This document shows, one piece after another, positions 53,275 to 64,000 of a stretch of 64,000 nt of DNA; the stretch's first letter is position 1; every line of letters begins with the position of its first letter. The stretch comes from Isoetes taiwanensis. Lineage: Eukaryota; Streptophyta; Lycopodiopsida; Isoetales; Isoetaceae. Under the pieces are notes generated by a model. It had not been told where the DNA came from and did not search any database. It saw only the letters and a program-made list of their open reading frames with translations. Made by a program: the position numbers and the translations under genes. The DNA is taken from NCBI GenBank assembly GCA_021234155.1, contig JAJEKV010000203.1, positions 62,001 through 126,000 of the forward strand, written 5' to 3'.

Positions 53275-56200
53275 TGAACCAACCACTGTAAAATGATATG
53301 AAGAAGGAACTGGTTAGCAACACTATGACAGCCCCTGGAACGGAATATAAGAAGACCCAAAAGGAAATGTCGAAAGTGGCTGCAATAACTCTTCGAGCAT
53401 GAAAAAGCATCCGCTAAGAAGGGAAATTCGCAATAAAAACTCCATAACCGCACAATAATCTTGAATAGAAGATGGAAACACGGTTTGGGCGGCAAGACTT
53501 TGCACAAAAATACGGCAAAATAGCTCCGCACTGAAGTACCATGATCTGGCTGCAACCATAGAAATACCGCTAAAACACCTGGGAAATTCGAAATGGCAAA
53601 CAATATGGAAAAAGCTTTCACATCCATCAATGGCAAATTGCATGGCAACATAATCCGTGATATTGGCCTTAACAAGTAATCTGCAGCTTCACCAAGTTTT
53701 CTCAAATGCCCGACCTTCTTATCATTGGCTGAAAAATCCCACAAATAATGGATTTCAAGTAAAAAAATGATTCAAGAGAAAAAAGATGAAGAAATTGAGA
53801 AATGAAGGTTGAAAAACAAAGGCCTACTTGGATCCTGACATTGCCTCTAATGTGGTAACCATGCTGAAGAAGGCGACAATCACGAAGCTACAAAACCCTT
53901 CGCTCTGATAATGCAGGTAAGCGATCTTCTTCGCATAATAAAATAAAATAGGGAATAAAATAACTGCCGCATCTAACGGATAAAAATAAAATAGCAAAAT
54001 CAATGGCCCAGAATGCGCATAAACTATTATCTTATTTCGGCTTTAGTAATGTATATAGATGTTTCAATTAGACTTAATATAAAACACTTCCTTTCACTGA
54101 GAAAAAATATGATGAAATGGAAATATGTTGTCCTTGAGAAATACAAACCTTTTGATTCAACAACCCCCCTTTTTTTTGCTTGCCCACTCTATTTGGATTT
54201 TTACAACCTTTAATTGTTGATAAAAGAACAAAGTGCCCGAACAAAAAAGCCCTAGGAAAAAAATTCCCTTGCAAAAGCAATATTTGTGTGAAATAAAAGG
54301 AACAGAAATGATAAATAAAGGCATCCCAAACACAGAATTTCACTTTTTTTACTCATCATGATCATTGTTCCACTGCCATTGTTTTGCCGAAAATTTTTTG
54401 GCCAAGGATCCATGCCATGTGTACGACATTGGAACTCATATGCACAAAACCATTGGTGCAAAAAGAACAAGGTGCTGCGCACGGAGGGTTGCCCTCCAGT
54501 TTCTTGAGGGTGAAGTGGCCTAAATCAAAACGTGGTCATGTTTTCACAATTTATATTTAAATTAAAGTAGAGCTCTACCATGTTCTTACAATCAGTTTGT
54601 AGGTCCCCTACATTCATGTACAAGCCCGTCCGCATGTGCCCCTCGATTGAATTGTGTATGCAACTGAGTAGTTTAATGTTGTAGAAATATCTGTACTTGT
54701 TTTATGTCTTGCAGACACAATCACAACACGTGCCAGTACTCATAATATTTTAAGCTATAGGTGTTAAAATGCAAGCTTATATGGCATAACCACGATATCA
54801 GATCGTTCCTAACAATGCAAGGTGTCAATTTCACTGGAGAAGAAGAACTAACTGTATGTGCAAGACGATCCACCAACTTCCAGTGTTACATCATGTGTTC
54901 ATGGAACAATAATGAAAAAGTCCCATTACATTTCGAGAGCAAATGCCCTAGTGTAGAAATGCCATAAAAACAACATTGTAAAGTGTTAGCTTTCCAAAGC
55001 TCTTTTGTAGCGTCAACAACTTGGCCAACTTCATGCCTAATTATCCTGATGCACCGCTAACACTTGTGAACGCCAATCCCATATGAAGGACATCCCAAAC
55101 GATCTATATACAATATTACAACTCGGAAAGACATCCGAATGTCATTATATAGCATTTAATGGTATTCAATACATAGCATTTAATAAGACAAACCCGAGGT
55201 GGATCGATACATGCGTATGATGAGCGCCGCACAAAGTCAACACATGCTTTCACAGGCTCTCTATTAATGACCATCGTCTTTATTATACAGAGCAACCTTG
55301 AGCTATAGCTCAAACCAAGTGGACTCGATACATGTGTATGATGGGCGCCGACAAAAGCCGAGCACATGCTTTCATTGGTATGCCTCTATTTATGACCATC
55401 GTGCTATTATACACAAGCAATCTTGAGCTATAGCTCGACATTAACATTTGCCCGCAAGACACATCTAAAGAAGATCGATTACTTACACACACATCTAGCA
55501 AATACATCCGAATCAAGCACCACGGATTACCTTTGCCATTGCATCACAAGGTTGCACTTACACCGGTGTCTTTGGCCGGCTATTCATGTCCAACTATTGC
55601 CAAGATGCTACATTTTTTAATCACCTCAATCTGCACAAAGTTTCGGACAAGTGAACAAAGCAACTCAATAAAGATTACTCAAGACAAATACAAATACCCT
55701 CGAAATATGCACAACTTCTAAGGCCCTCTTGAGCTTCCTTTCTGGAGCCTTTGCCGCTACCTAGACCTCCTTTTCTAGAGCTGCAAAGCAAACTGAATAT
55801 TCACTACTTGCTGTTAGAATCAACCAAAAGGCAGTAAGAAAACTGAAATTTCAGTAATGAGAAGACTATGTTTGTTGACTCACACCTTTGACTGTCTTAA
55901 AGATGTCACTAGCAACACTAGGCACCAACCACTCCAGCTCTGGAAGTCAAAACCATGTATATAAGCAAATTTGTACAACTTAAGAGAGTGCCTTTTCTCT
56001 TGTATTTGCAGGATGGGAACTTATCCTTCAACATTCACAAGTGCCACATTGTCGATGGTTGCGAACCCTTTTACAAAACAATTTGGGCATATTGTTTTCG
56101 TTGCAAAAATGGAGCTGCATCTTAATCATGGAACTTTAGGCTGGATATTGCTTGTACATGAATAAGAAAATATTATGAACTACATATCATGGTTTTCAAT

Positions 56201-56977
56201 GGTACATGTGATGTCTAATTGTTGGACTACTTGTATGAAACAAAATGTCCAATAGAAATGTGAAATTTGTTGTTCATCACATAGCAATAGCCATATTTTA
56301 GCCTGTATTTATAGAAGATAAATTGCGTTGGATAATTATCACGGCACAGATTGCTTTTTGCTCTACATGTTATATACCTAAGTATCCTTTCCACCACACC
56401 ACCTGTGAAATGGTTGTGTATCACAATCAAGTGTCAAGAATCTTGCCGCACTGAAGCAATCACTATGTCTGGAAATGAAATGATCGTTATTAACCTTCTT
56501 GAGACCTAACACGCCCAATCTATTCACAAAAGTTCATGTCATTTGCAAAACAGATGGCATTTCATCAGAGAAACCTTGGACCAAGGAATTGACATCAAAG
56601 AATTATACTTCCCCAAGTTTACCAATCAACGAACCAATGTATGGCTATACATGCTTTCAACTTATCAGCTCACATTGCATAATGGCAGCGAAAAACGACA
56701 CTCCCGGAATAATTTATAAGTGTAGCAATCCATTGCTTGCAGTATTAAGTGTAGCAATTCATTGCTTGCAAAATAGCTGGTGGTCTGGTCCTACAATAGC
56801 TGGGGTTGATTAACTTTTCCCAACTTTCTATGCGATCGCATCCAGGGGAATTCCATGCAGAGAAAAAATGCATTTCCATTTCAAGGAACCCCTTAAGTAA
56901 AATAATGTACTTTTGGTACCAACATCTGATGTGACTAAGCATCATGCGAGGAAACGGAGAAAAAAAGGTAACATACA
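53275..56977. other. Stretch without a recognised gene; one local duplication
   Basis: A minus-strand frame is open from 53744 to about 53280 and contains 'KKVGHLRKLGEAADYLL', but I recognise no family. At 55187-55437 a block of about 120 bp is duplicated in tandem (gatacatg, gtatgatg, gcgccg, acatgctttca, ttgagctatagctc in both). The rest is AT-rich without support for genes. Confidence 0.4.
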
Positions 56978-57110
56978 TCTTATATTATAAAAATATAGCG
57001 TGTGTCTTCAATGGAGCCCTAAATCGGACGGTCGAGGATTTGATTGACCAATGGTGGAGATGATGTGTGCGTGTCTTCAACTAAAATTTCATCTTGACTA
57101 TGGCTTCAAT

Positions 57111-58628
57111 ATGAAAGGGAAAAGGAAAAAGGAAAAAGGAAAAGGAAAAGGAAAAGGGAAAAGGAAAAGGAAAAGGAAAAACGATGAAAGGGAAAAGGGA
57201 AAAGGGAAAAGGAAAAGGGGAAGGGAAAAGGAAAAATGATGAAAGGAAAAAAGAAAAAGGGCAAAGGAAAAGGGGAAGGGAAAAGGAAAAATGATGAAAG
57301 GGAAAAGGGAAAAGGAAAAGGAAAAGGGGAAGGGAAAAGGAAAAATGATGAAAGGGAAAAAGGGAAAAGGAAAAGGGGAAGGGGAAGGGAAAAGGAAAAA
57401 CGATGAAAGGGAAAAGGGAAAAGGAAAAGGGAAGGGAAAAGGAAAAAAAGATGAAAGGGAAAAGGGAAAAGGGAAAAGGGAAAAGGGAAAAGGGAAGAGG
57501 GAAAAGGAAAAACGATGAAAGGGAAAAGGGAAAAGGGAAAATGAATAAAAGAAAGGTAAGAGGAAAAAAGAAAGAGAAGGAGAAAAGGAAGAAGGAAAGT
57601 AAGGGTGAGAAAAGTAGAAAAAGGTAAGGGAAAATAAGAAAAGGTTGCAAAGTCCATGGGAAAAAGAAAAGTAAAAAGGAAAAGAGAGGGGGAAAAGGGC
57701 AAAAGAGAACTTGGGAAAAGGGAACGAGAAAAGGAGAAAAAAAGAAAGGGCAAAAAAAAGGAAAGAGAGAAAGGGTGAAGAAAGAGAAAAACGGAAGCAA
57801 AAAGAGCATCGAGAAAAAGGAAGAGGGAAAGGATGGAAAAAGGAGGAAAAGGGTGGGGGGAAAGTAGAATAGACAAAGGGTAGGGAGCAAGCAATAGGAA
57901 AAGAGAAAAAGAGGAAGGAGAAAAGAGCACGAGAAAAAAGGGAAGAGGAAAAGGGTGAATAAATAGAAAAAAGAAAGGGAAAAAGAGTATGGGAAAGGGA
58001 AAAGAAAAAAGAAACAAGAAAGGAGAAAGTGGAAAGGGGAAAAGGGGGAAGAGGATAGGGAAAGAAGGAAAAAGGGTACATAAAAAAGGTTGAGAAAAGG
58101 GAATGGAAAGAGGCATATGAAAAGGGAAAGGGAACGGGAAAGGGAAAATGTAAAGGAAGGGGAAAGAGAAAGGAAAGGGAAAAAGGGAACAGCGCAAAGC
58201 AAAAAGGTGGGGAAATTATGAAAAGGGAATGGAAAGTTGAAAGGAAAAGGGAAGCGGAAAAAGGAGAAGGGAAAGCAGAAAGAGCATGAGGAAAAGGGGA
58301 GAGAGAAATGGGAAAAGAGATGGGGAAAAGGGCACGTGATCAAGAGGAAGAGGGTGGGGAAAGGAAGAAAAGGGCACATGAAAAGGTAAGCAAAAGAGAA
58401 CGAAAAAAATGCATGAGAAACGAGAAAGAGAAAAGGAAAAGGAAAAAGCAGGGAAAAAGAGTAGTGGAAAAATGGAAAGAGCGGGGAAAAATAAAAAGGA
58501 AGGGAAAAAGCTGATAAGAAAAAGAGAAAGAAAAAAATGGCAAGGGGAAAGGGAAGGCAAAGGGAGGGAGAAGGGGGTTAGAAAAAAAAAGAAGAAGGAG
58601 AATAAAAAAAGAAAGAAATTAAAGGTTC
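57111..58628 (+). repeat. Polypurine tract 6 (about 1.5 kb, purine on plus)
   Basis: The 5' half has regular 'gatgaaagggaaaa' units about 60 bp apart. The 3' half holds the family landmarks (gaatagacaaagggta near 57867, gggcacgtgatcaagagg near 58330, atgcatgagaaa near 58410). Confidence 0.9.
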
Positions 58629-58637
58629 CTAATTTAT

Positions 58638-58654
58638 GCCCAGCAAGGCTGGGT
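58638..58654 (+). other. Helitron-like 3' terminal hairpin, 8
   Basis: gcccagc aag gctgggt; one G-U-type end pair and a changed loop base; 7 nt before CTAG. Confidence 0.88.
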
Positions 58655-58665
58655 ACCATTACTAG

Positions 58666-61600
58666 TTCTGTATATAAAATATTCCAAATTATCTGGCAGC
58701 GTCCGCCAAGGGATGTAAAGAAACTCCATCTCCATATATACCAGCATATGTAACTCATGGAAATTATAGAATAGAATAAGCACATTTTTTGTGTTTTGAA
58801 GAATCCGTTTGCTGTTTCTCTGTGGAAATGAAAGGAAAACCCAGGTCACACTATGTTGACAAGAACACGATTCCTTATAAAAAGAAATGAGACTCCACAT
58901 TTACAAGCTTACAAGGTTTTATATGCTATATACCAAGAAGGATGTGAATTACATTTCAGAAGCTACAATTCCATTTGAATTTATAATTCTACAGTTGCAT
59001 CATGCCAAAATAGTGTTTATCTTGCAGTTATAGTTAAGTAAGACAATGCACTTTCAACGGATTACAACCTCCAGAGTAAGCTTTACATATATCCACATAC
59101 CATTTGCTTTGGTTGGTGGTTGAGGCCAGACTACCACATGCATTGTAATTACATGGAAACATGACTCTCTGAGTACATGTGAAATTTTTAACGAAAATTA
59201 TCCAATGTTTTATGCCCAAAGAATTCCATATCATGTCAATTAATTGTTTTCACTGCAGAACATCCACATTCTTTGAGTTTGATGCCAAGCATTCTAGATC
59301 ATGGATGGCAAAGCATATTCAAATTGTAGATGCTTTTTTTTCTAGAACATGACATTCTATATATCCGGACCACTCTAAGAGGAAGGAAGTAATGTAATAA
59401 GAAGAAGACAAGAAGAAGGTATGGACGGATTTTAAAGCAATCAATACTGCGGCAGATACAAGATACTGACCAAGTTGCATGTGGGGAAGCGTTATGCCCT
59501 CAACTGCTCCTAGGCATTTTTCTACATGATTACACCATGTGATCCTAAACCAGTTAATTTTAAAAGCACCCACTAAAAGCTACTTGTACCAACTAGGAAG
59601 CACATGGTAATCAGAATTCTCATTTACTAAGGATTCCCCTGGTCAAACTAGAAAGGTCATACACATGCCATAACAAATTTTAAGAAACAATAGCTTGAGC
59701 ACTAGAGCTTGTCATCCAACCTTTCCTACACCGAAAACCAACCTGCAAGCGCAGCCCAAAGGAATAATGATGACTTTCCAGCTTTTAACAAATCTCTCAA
59801 TTCTTGACCTGCATATTCAGCAAGTTAAAATATTTTACAGACCACATTACACCAAACAATTACATGACTGAAAAGGATGGATTGCTTAGAATGGTTCTTC
59901 CCTTCTTACTTGGAGCAATTTCCTAATGACTATTTCCCCAGCCAATCCAAAGTTGCAAAACTAGAAAACAATCAACGCATGGGATGACTCAAGACAACCT
60001 CGCAAGGCACGCCAAAATACTAATTTTAAGTGTTAGGATGAACTCATGTTTGCTGATTGAGAAGTTACTACACCTCAGATGTGTACACGCCGCCTTGATC
60101 GATTCCCGAAAAGATGGCATAAGAAATAGCAAGATTTCAAAAATCCAAATCCCCCCAACAACAAGGTGAAGATTCAAAGAATCTATTTAGCCTAGCAATC
60201 AAAGTTGAAAAAGTCAAGAGGCCACCTAGAAGTCAATTTAAAGTGAAAGGTAATCAATTAAATTTCAATACGGTTGGGACACTTTAATGCCCTCTAAAGA
60301 AACGTGGAAAACTACACAACAGCTTTTTCTCTTACCATTTTATCTTTTCTTAGCCTTGAAGTGGTTTATGGCATTCGAGTAACCTTTCACGCCCAACGCC
60401 GCATCACAAGGATGTAAAAATATAAGCTTTTCTATCTATAAAGTGTTAATAATGTTTACGCCAAGCAGCTTCACCAATACATGGCATCAATTAGTTGCAC
60501 AAACAAAATCTAGCCATAGTAATATGTCAAAGATGTTAAAGCATATCTCTTTTCCTTTCTCGTTAAGCATGCGGGGTTGCTAACAAATTGGGCATGTTCC
60601 CTTTAAATTTAAGGCTTGCTTGTAGGCAAATAAAGAAGATGGCGTGAACATGCATTATAAGTGCATGAAACACATAGATAATGTTCATGCAATCCTATGC
60701 TAATGTGCTCACCGCACTAAAACTATAAGTGAATGGATGGAGACGCAAAGAAAATGTAAAGCCGGACAAATTCCGTCTCTGCAGCCATGCATGCCTCATT
60801 CAGTTTTTACAACCGCTTTTTTTTGCTACATCCCTTAATCCATAACATTCAAATCTTATCACAGCTTTGGAGCTTGTTGTAGCCTGCTTTTGGCAACTAT
60901 TAAAGACCCATCTACGTAAGATAATGCAAGTAGGCTTGTGCCAAAATCTCTTTCAAGATTTGTCTTTGTGCTTTGTACATTCTCATGCAGAGTCTCTTTT
61001 CCGCCCCGAGATGTGCCATGATTGATCCCGTGTTAAATCCTTTTTAACTGCAGGCAAAATATTTGTGCATCCTACTTCAAATCTTTGGCCTCAAGAGCAC
61101 GCTTTTGTGATCATTTTCTGCTTTATCTTATTTCTGCGTGGGCATAGTTCGATGGATCAAATGCAAAGAAAGATTTGCATGTGGGGACATGGATTAAGAG
61201 AATAAACAAGTTTTACGAGAATCAAATATTAGATAAAGAAATAGCCATCAAACATGGGTTTTTGCATAAGTTGAGCATAGAACCGAGCCATGATTCTTAC
61301 AAAATGACAAAACCCATCCTTACTCTAAGAAATCAAAGCCCGGAAAATACAATAACTCAAACCTTTATATTCAACCTCAAGGCTTTGTAAACTCGAACAT
61401 GGCCCTCAAGACGTAATCCAGATCACTCAATCTGAAAATTTGCAATATAAAAATGGGATCAATTTTTTTTTTATAGATCCTAATGGGTGATCGCGAACTC
61501 CTTCAATGGCCTCACCAACGCTTTCAATCAACTAAAACAAAAACAAACACTTGTAAAATTTATTCAACAAATGGAGGCGAAGAAATCAAGGCTTACTAGA

Positions 61601-61978
61601 TTAGAGAAGAAGGCGTTAAAGAGTTACCGACAAGAGGTGAAACCGAGAGGACATGGTGGGTCGTTGCAAAAGATGCTAACGAGAGTATCCATAGCCGATG
61701 CTCTGTTGTATTGCCGCCATCCGTTCGAACATCACCGGCCCACAATGCAGGTGACCGCCAATTTACAGAGAAGAGTAGGTTTTTAGCAGTCACCGACATA
61801 TCCTAGGTATATTCTAGTATATACTTAAGATATGCCATAAACCCACATAAACAAGGGTTTGCCCCCCTAGGGGCAACCCAAAAATCCAACATTTGAATTT
61901 TTTCTATGCCATTAGAATTCAATAGCCATTATCGAATTGCTGTACACAAACATTCTGTTTTATTCAATTATATCACAA
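58666..61978. other. AT-rich stretch without a recognised gene
   Basis: Open frames are short (at most about 100 codons). The longest, 61487-61786 plus, is lysine-rich and without a known motif. I see no RNA gene or repeat structure. Confidence 0.4.
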
Positions 61979-64000
61979 CTAGAAAAAGTGCCCAGCGTTG
62001 CTGGGCTTTTGTTGGAAATATGCCATTATACATTGATGATGGGCAAAGAAAGTCGGGCTACGAGGTTTCTTGTGTTCATGGCAACATTGAATTTAAAAGG
62101 CTCATCTTAATGGGGTTTAGAAGACACATTTTTTGTTTTTTCCCCTTTTTTTTTTCCACGATTGTTCATTCAAAGGACTTGGCCAAGACTTAGATCCATA
62201 GGATACCATGGAGCCAAGTTAATGACAAATGTTGGGGTTAGTATTTATTCTAGACCGCGATAAAGTATTAGAACATGATACCAATATGCATTGTTAGCAA
62301 AAGCAAGAATTTTCTTTCTATGTTGTTAAAGTTGAAAACCTAGTATGTTCTTTTATGTTCATATGTATGTTATAAAACTATAGAAGACAAAACCCGCTAT
62401 TGCAGGCAAAGCTGAAAAACTTGTAAACTTATCGAGCAACTTCTATTTCTTATAGTTATTGAAAATAAATAATTGGCCTTTTACATCCTCTATATAGGTT
62501 TCACATTTCTTAGCACAGAAGATTGATGATTAAGGTTACACTGTTAACAATTTTTGGGTGGCCCACTATAATTGTATAGACCTGCTTTCATAAATTGCCT
62601 TTTAAGTACTACATAGCCCTAATTTAATTCATGCTTATCTTAATGCCATGACAAAATTAACATAATGTATATATATTCGAAATAAATAAAGGACAGCTTA
62701 AAGCCAGTCCATTATATTCGAGGATTGATCTATTACCTTTCTCAACCAAAGTGATATTAGAGTGCAATAAGTTCTCTCACATGAATGCATAAGTTGGATT
62801 GGTGAAACCTAGAACCAACCTAGATGCCTTTGAAATTAGTAATTTTGGGGCCTAATGCTATGCCAAATGGGCCCCTGCATGTACTACGAACCTTAAGAAT
62901 TAAATATCCTCTAACGTAAGCATAGACACTTTGGCTTAGATTCCAATTCATATTTCAAGTCACCGAACAGTAATGCTTATGCTTTTGCACTTGTATTCTA
63001 TCTTACTATAGCTGAGTCACGTAAAATATAGCAAACTCTAAGGTTACTTTAAATGTAAACCAATCAAGAATACAAACGGACAACCATGGTCACATATATA
63101 TCAAGATCTGCTTTTAGATGAGTACAAAGTAATTCAACGATATGATAACGAATGTTTTCAGCTTCCAAAATAAGTCAAAATACCTTTTACTGTCAGAATA
63201 TAAATTACATATGGCTTTTTTTTTTAAAAAAAAAATATTATGAATTTGCCAACCTAGTCCAATACTATATTTAAGGACTTACTCTTTGGAAAATAGCCAA
63301 AGTTGTACCTCTTAGGAGATTGATTCAAGAACATAACAGGCAAATGTTCAACAACATATTCTTTACCATGGAAAATGTATGCGGACTTCAGATATAATTT
63401 GTATTCAAAGACGAAGTTTCACAACATCCCCAATCGGTTATGTAGATCCATTCCATAAAAGAGCTTGTCAATCCTTTGGCAAAATCATCAAAAACACTTG
63501 GAGTATTGTTCATGTCCATCCTTCTTTCATCCAATATAAAGGCAATGAAGAGCAATAAGAAGAGAGATGTTTGTACCGCATCCAATCAAGAATTTGTTAA
63601 CATGATAATGGTAACAAATCTAGGGCCGAAGGTATATAAGTCGCTTGGTTTATCACCCGGCCACTCACTTCACCTTCTTAGCCTTATGCTAGATAAAGAA
63701 CAATGGATTAAAAAGTCAGGTTGCATGATAACAATACAAACATTATGGCAATTGTCGGTTTCAAAAGCAACTAAAAGTGTGGAAATTTTCCTAGGAACTG
63801 TGGTTCCATGTACTCAATAGCCATGCACAATTAATTAGATGCTTTCCATCTTCAAAACAAGATAATAAATTCAATGCAATCACTCCCCTCAAATTATCTT
63901 CTCATTAAAGCACAAGCAAAACAAATATTGAAATTATTACTTCTTTTGATCATTTAGAGTCGTTAACTATGCTTTACCTTTACCACAAACATATAGGAGG
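61979..64000 (-). mobile_element. 3' end of another Helitron-like element, 5' end outside or lost
   Basis: CTAG at 61979-61982, then the hairpin at 61990-62006 (gcccagc gtt gctgggc). No matching 5' end is seen before the window closes, so the right limit is a guess. The sequence to 64000 is AT-rich; an open frame at 63476-63820 plus (114 codons) has no recognisable domain. Confidence 0.5.
61990..62006 (-). other. Helitron-like 3' terminal hairpin, 9
   Basis: gcccagc gtt gctgggc, 7 nt from CTAG (spacer aaaaagt, unlike the other copies). Confidence 0.85.

Larger units (their letters stand above)
56978..58665 (+). mobile_element. Helitron-like element with purine body, clean single copy, 1.69 kb
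   Basis: It begins TCTTATATTATAA after an A and ends CTAG before a T. The 3' hairpin is near-perfect (gcccagc aag gctgggt, 58638-58654). The 5' block (cggacggtcgaggatttg at about 57025) and the purine tract match elements in the 13.7-42.4 kb nest. Because it stands alone in ordinary sequence, it defines the limits of the family best. No gene inside. Confidence 0.85.

Noticed and set aside
53034-53744. 236-codon minus-strand frame as a gene
   Set aside because: About half of it reads through a TRIM-like LTR, and the other half has no recognisable domain or clear start. It is kept only as a note on the region.
57081-58379. 432-codon minus-strand frame in the isolated element
   Set aside because: Same composition artefact; the frame ends with the element's 5' block, not at a natural gene border.
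61487-61786. 99-codon lysine-rich frame as a small gene
   Set aside because: The opposite strand is also open over the same stretch and no motif or splice context supports it.
13704-62006. The GC hairpins as bacterial-type transcription terminators or attenuators
   Set aside because: No T run follows. They are followed by CTAG at element borders and occur in a plant-like genome.
63476-63820. 114-codon frame near the right edge as a retroelement protein
   Set aside because: No catalytic or zinc-binding motif is visible, and the reverse strand is equally open, so there is no basis for a call.

Overview
The window looks like nuclear DNA of a land plant with a large, repeat-rich genome. The evidence is plant-style tRNA genes with an upstream CAA and TATA-like element, remains of an intron-containing Ulp1-type protease gene, a non-LTR retrotransposon fragment, short LTR elements whose primer-binding site matches the 3' end of initiator tRNA-Met, and many Helitron-like elements. 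A fern, lycophyte or bryophyte seems possible, but the species cannot be fixed from the sequence. I see no bacterial operon structure. Confident protein genes are almost absent.

Layout. 1-6110: an exon-like GC-richer edge, a CA/TG minisatellite that switches strand, and a degenerate multi-exon minus-strand gene for an Ulp1/C48-type cysteine protease with a coiled-coil N-terminal part (about 2016-5200). 6111-13692: a tandem array of roughly 430-475 bp units, each carrying one tRNA-Ile(AAU) gene on the minus strand. It is interrupted by a poly(A)-tailed retroposed insert (7936-8570) and a 5'-truncated LINE (10579-11952). 13693-42371: a 28.7 kb nest of Helitron-like elements lodged inside one unit of that array; joining the two flanks restores an unbroken unit. 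42372-43470: the rest of the minus-oriented array. 43472-50957: the same repeat on the plus strand, with many more indels and mostly broken tRNA copies. 52029-53274: a tandem cluster of miniature LTR elements (TRIM-like). 56978-58665: a single clean Helitron-like element with a purine-only body. 61979 onward: the 3' end of another. The remainder shows no recognisable genes.

The most notable feature is the Helitron-like family. Nine near-intact copies of one 17-nt terminal hairpin (GCCCAGCAACGCTGGGC or its complement) occur, mostly followed within about 10 nt by CTAG, and several insertions lie between A and T. Several members carry bodies of 1.5-1.9 kb that are almost pure purine on one strand. 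These six tracts add up to about 10 kb and produce long but meaningless open frames rich in K/G/E/R or F/P/S/L.

Little works together here as a pathway. The array can supply many tRNA-Ile(AAU) transcripts from its intact copies, and the other elements are mobile DNA that has disrupted, inverted or expanded it.
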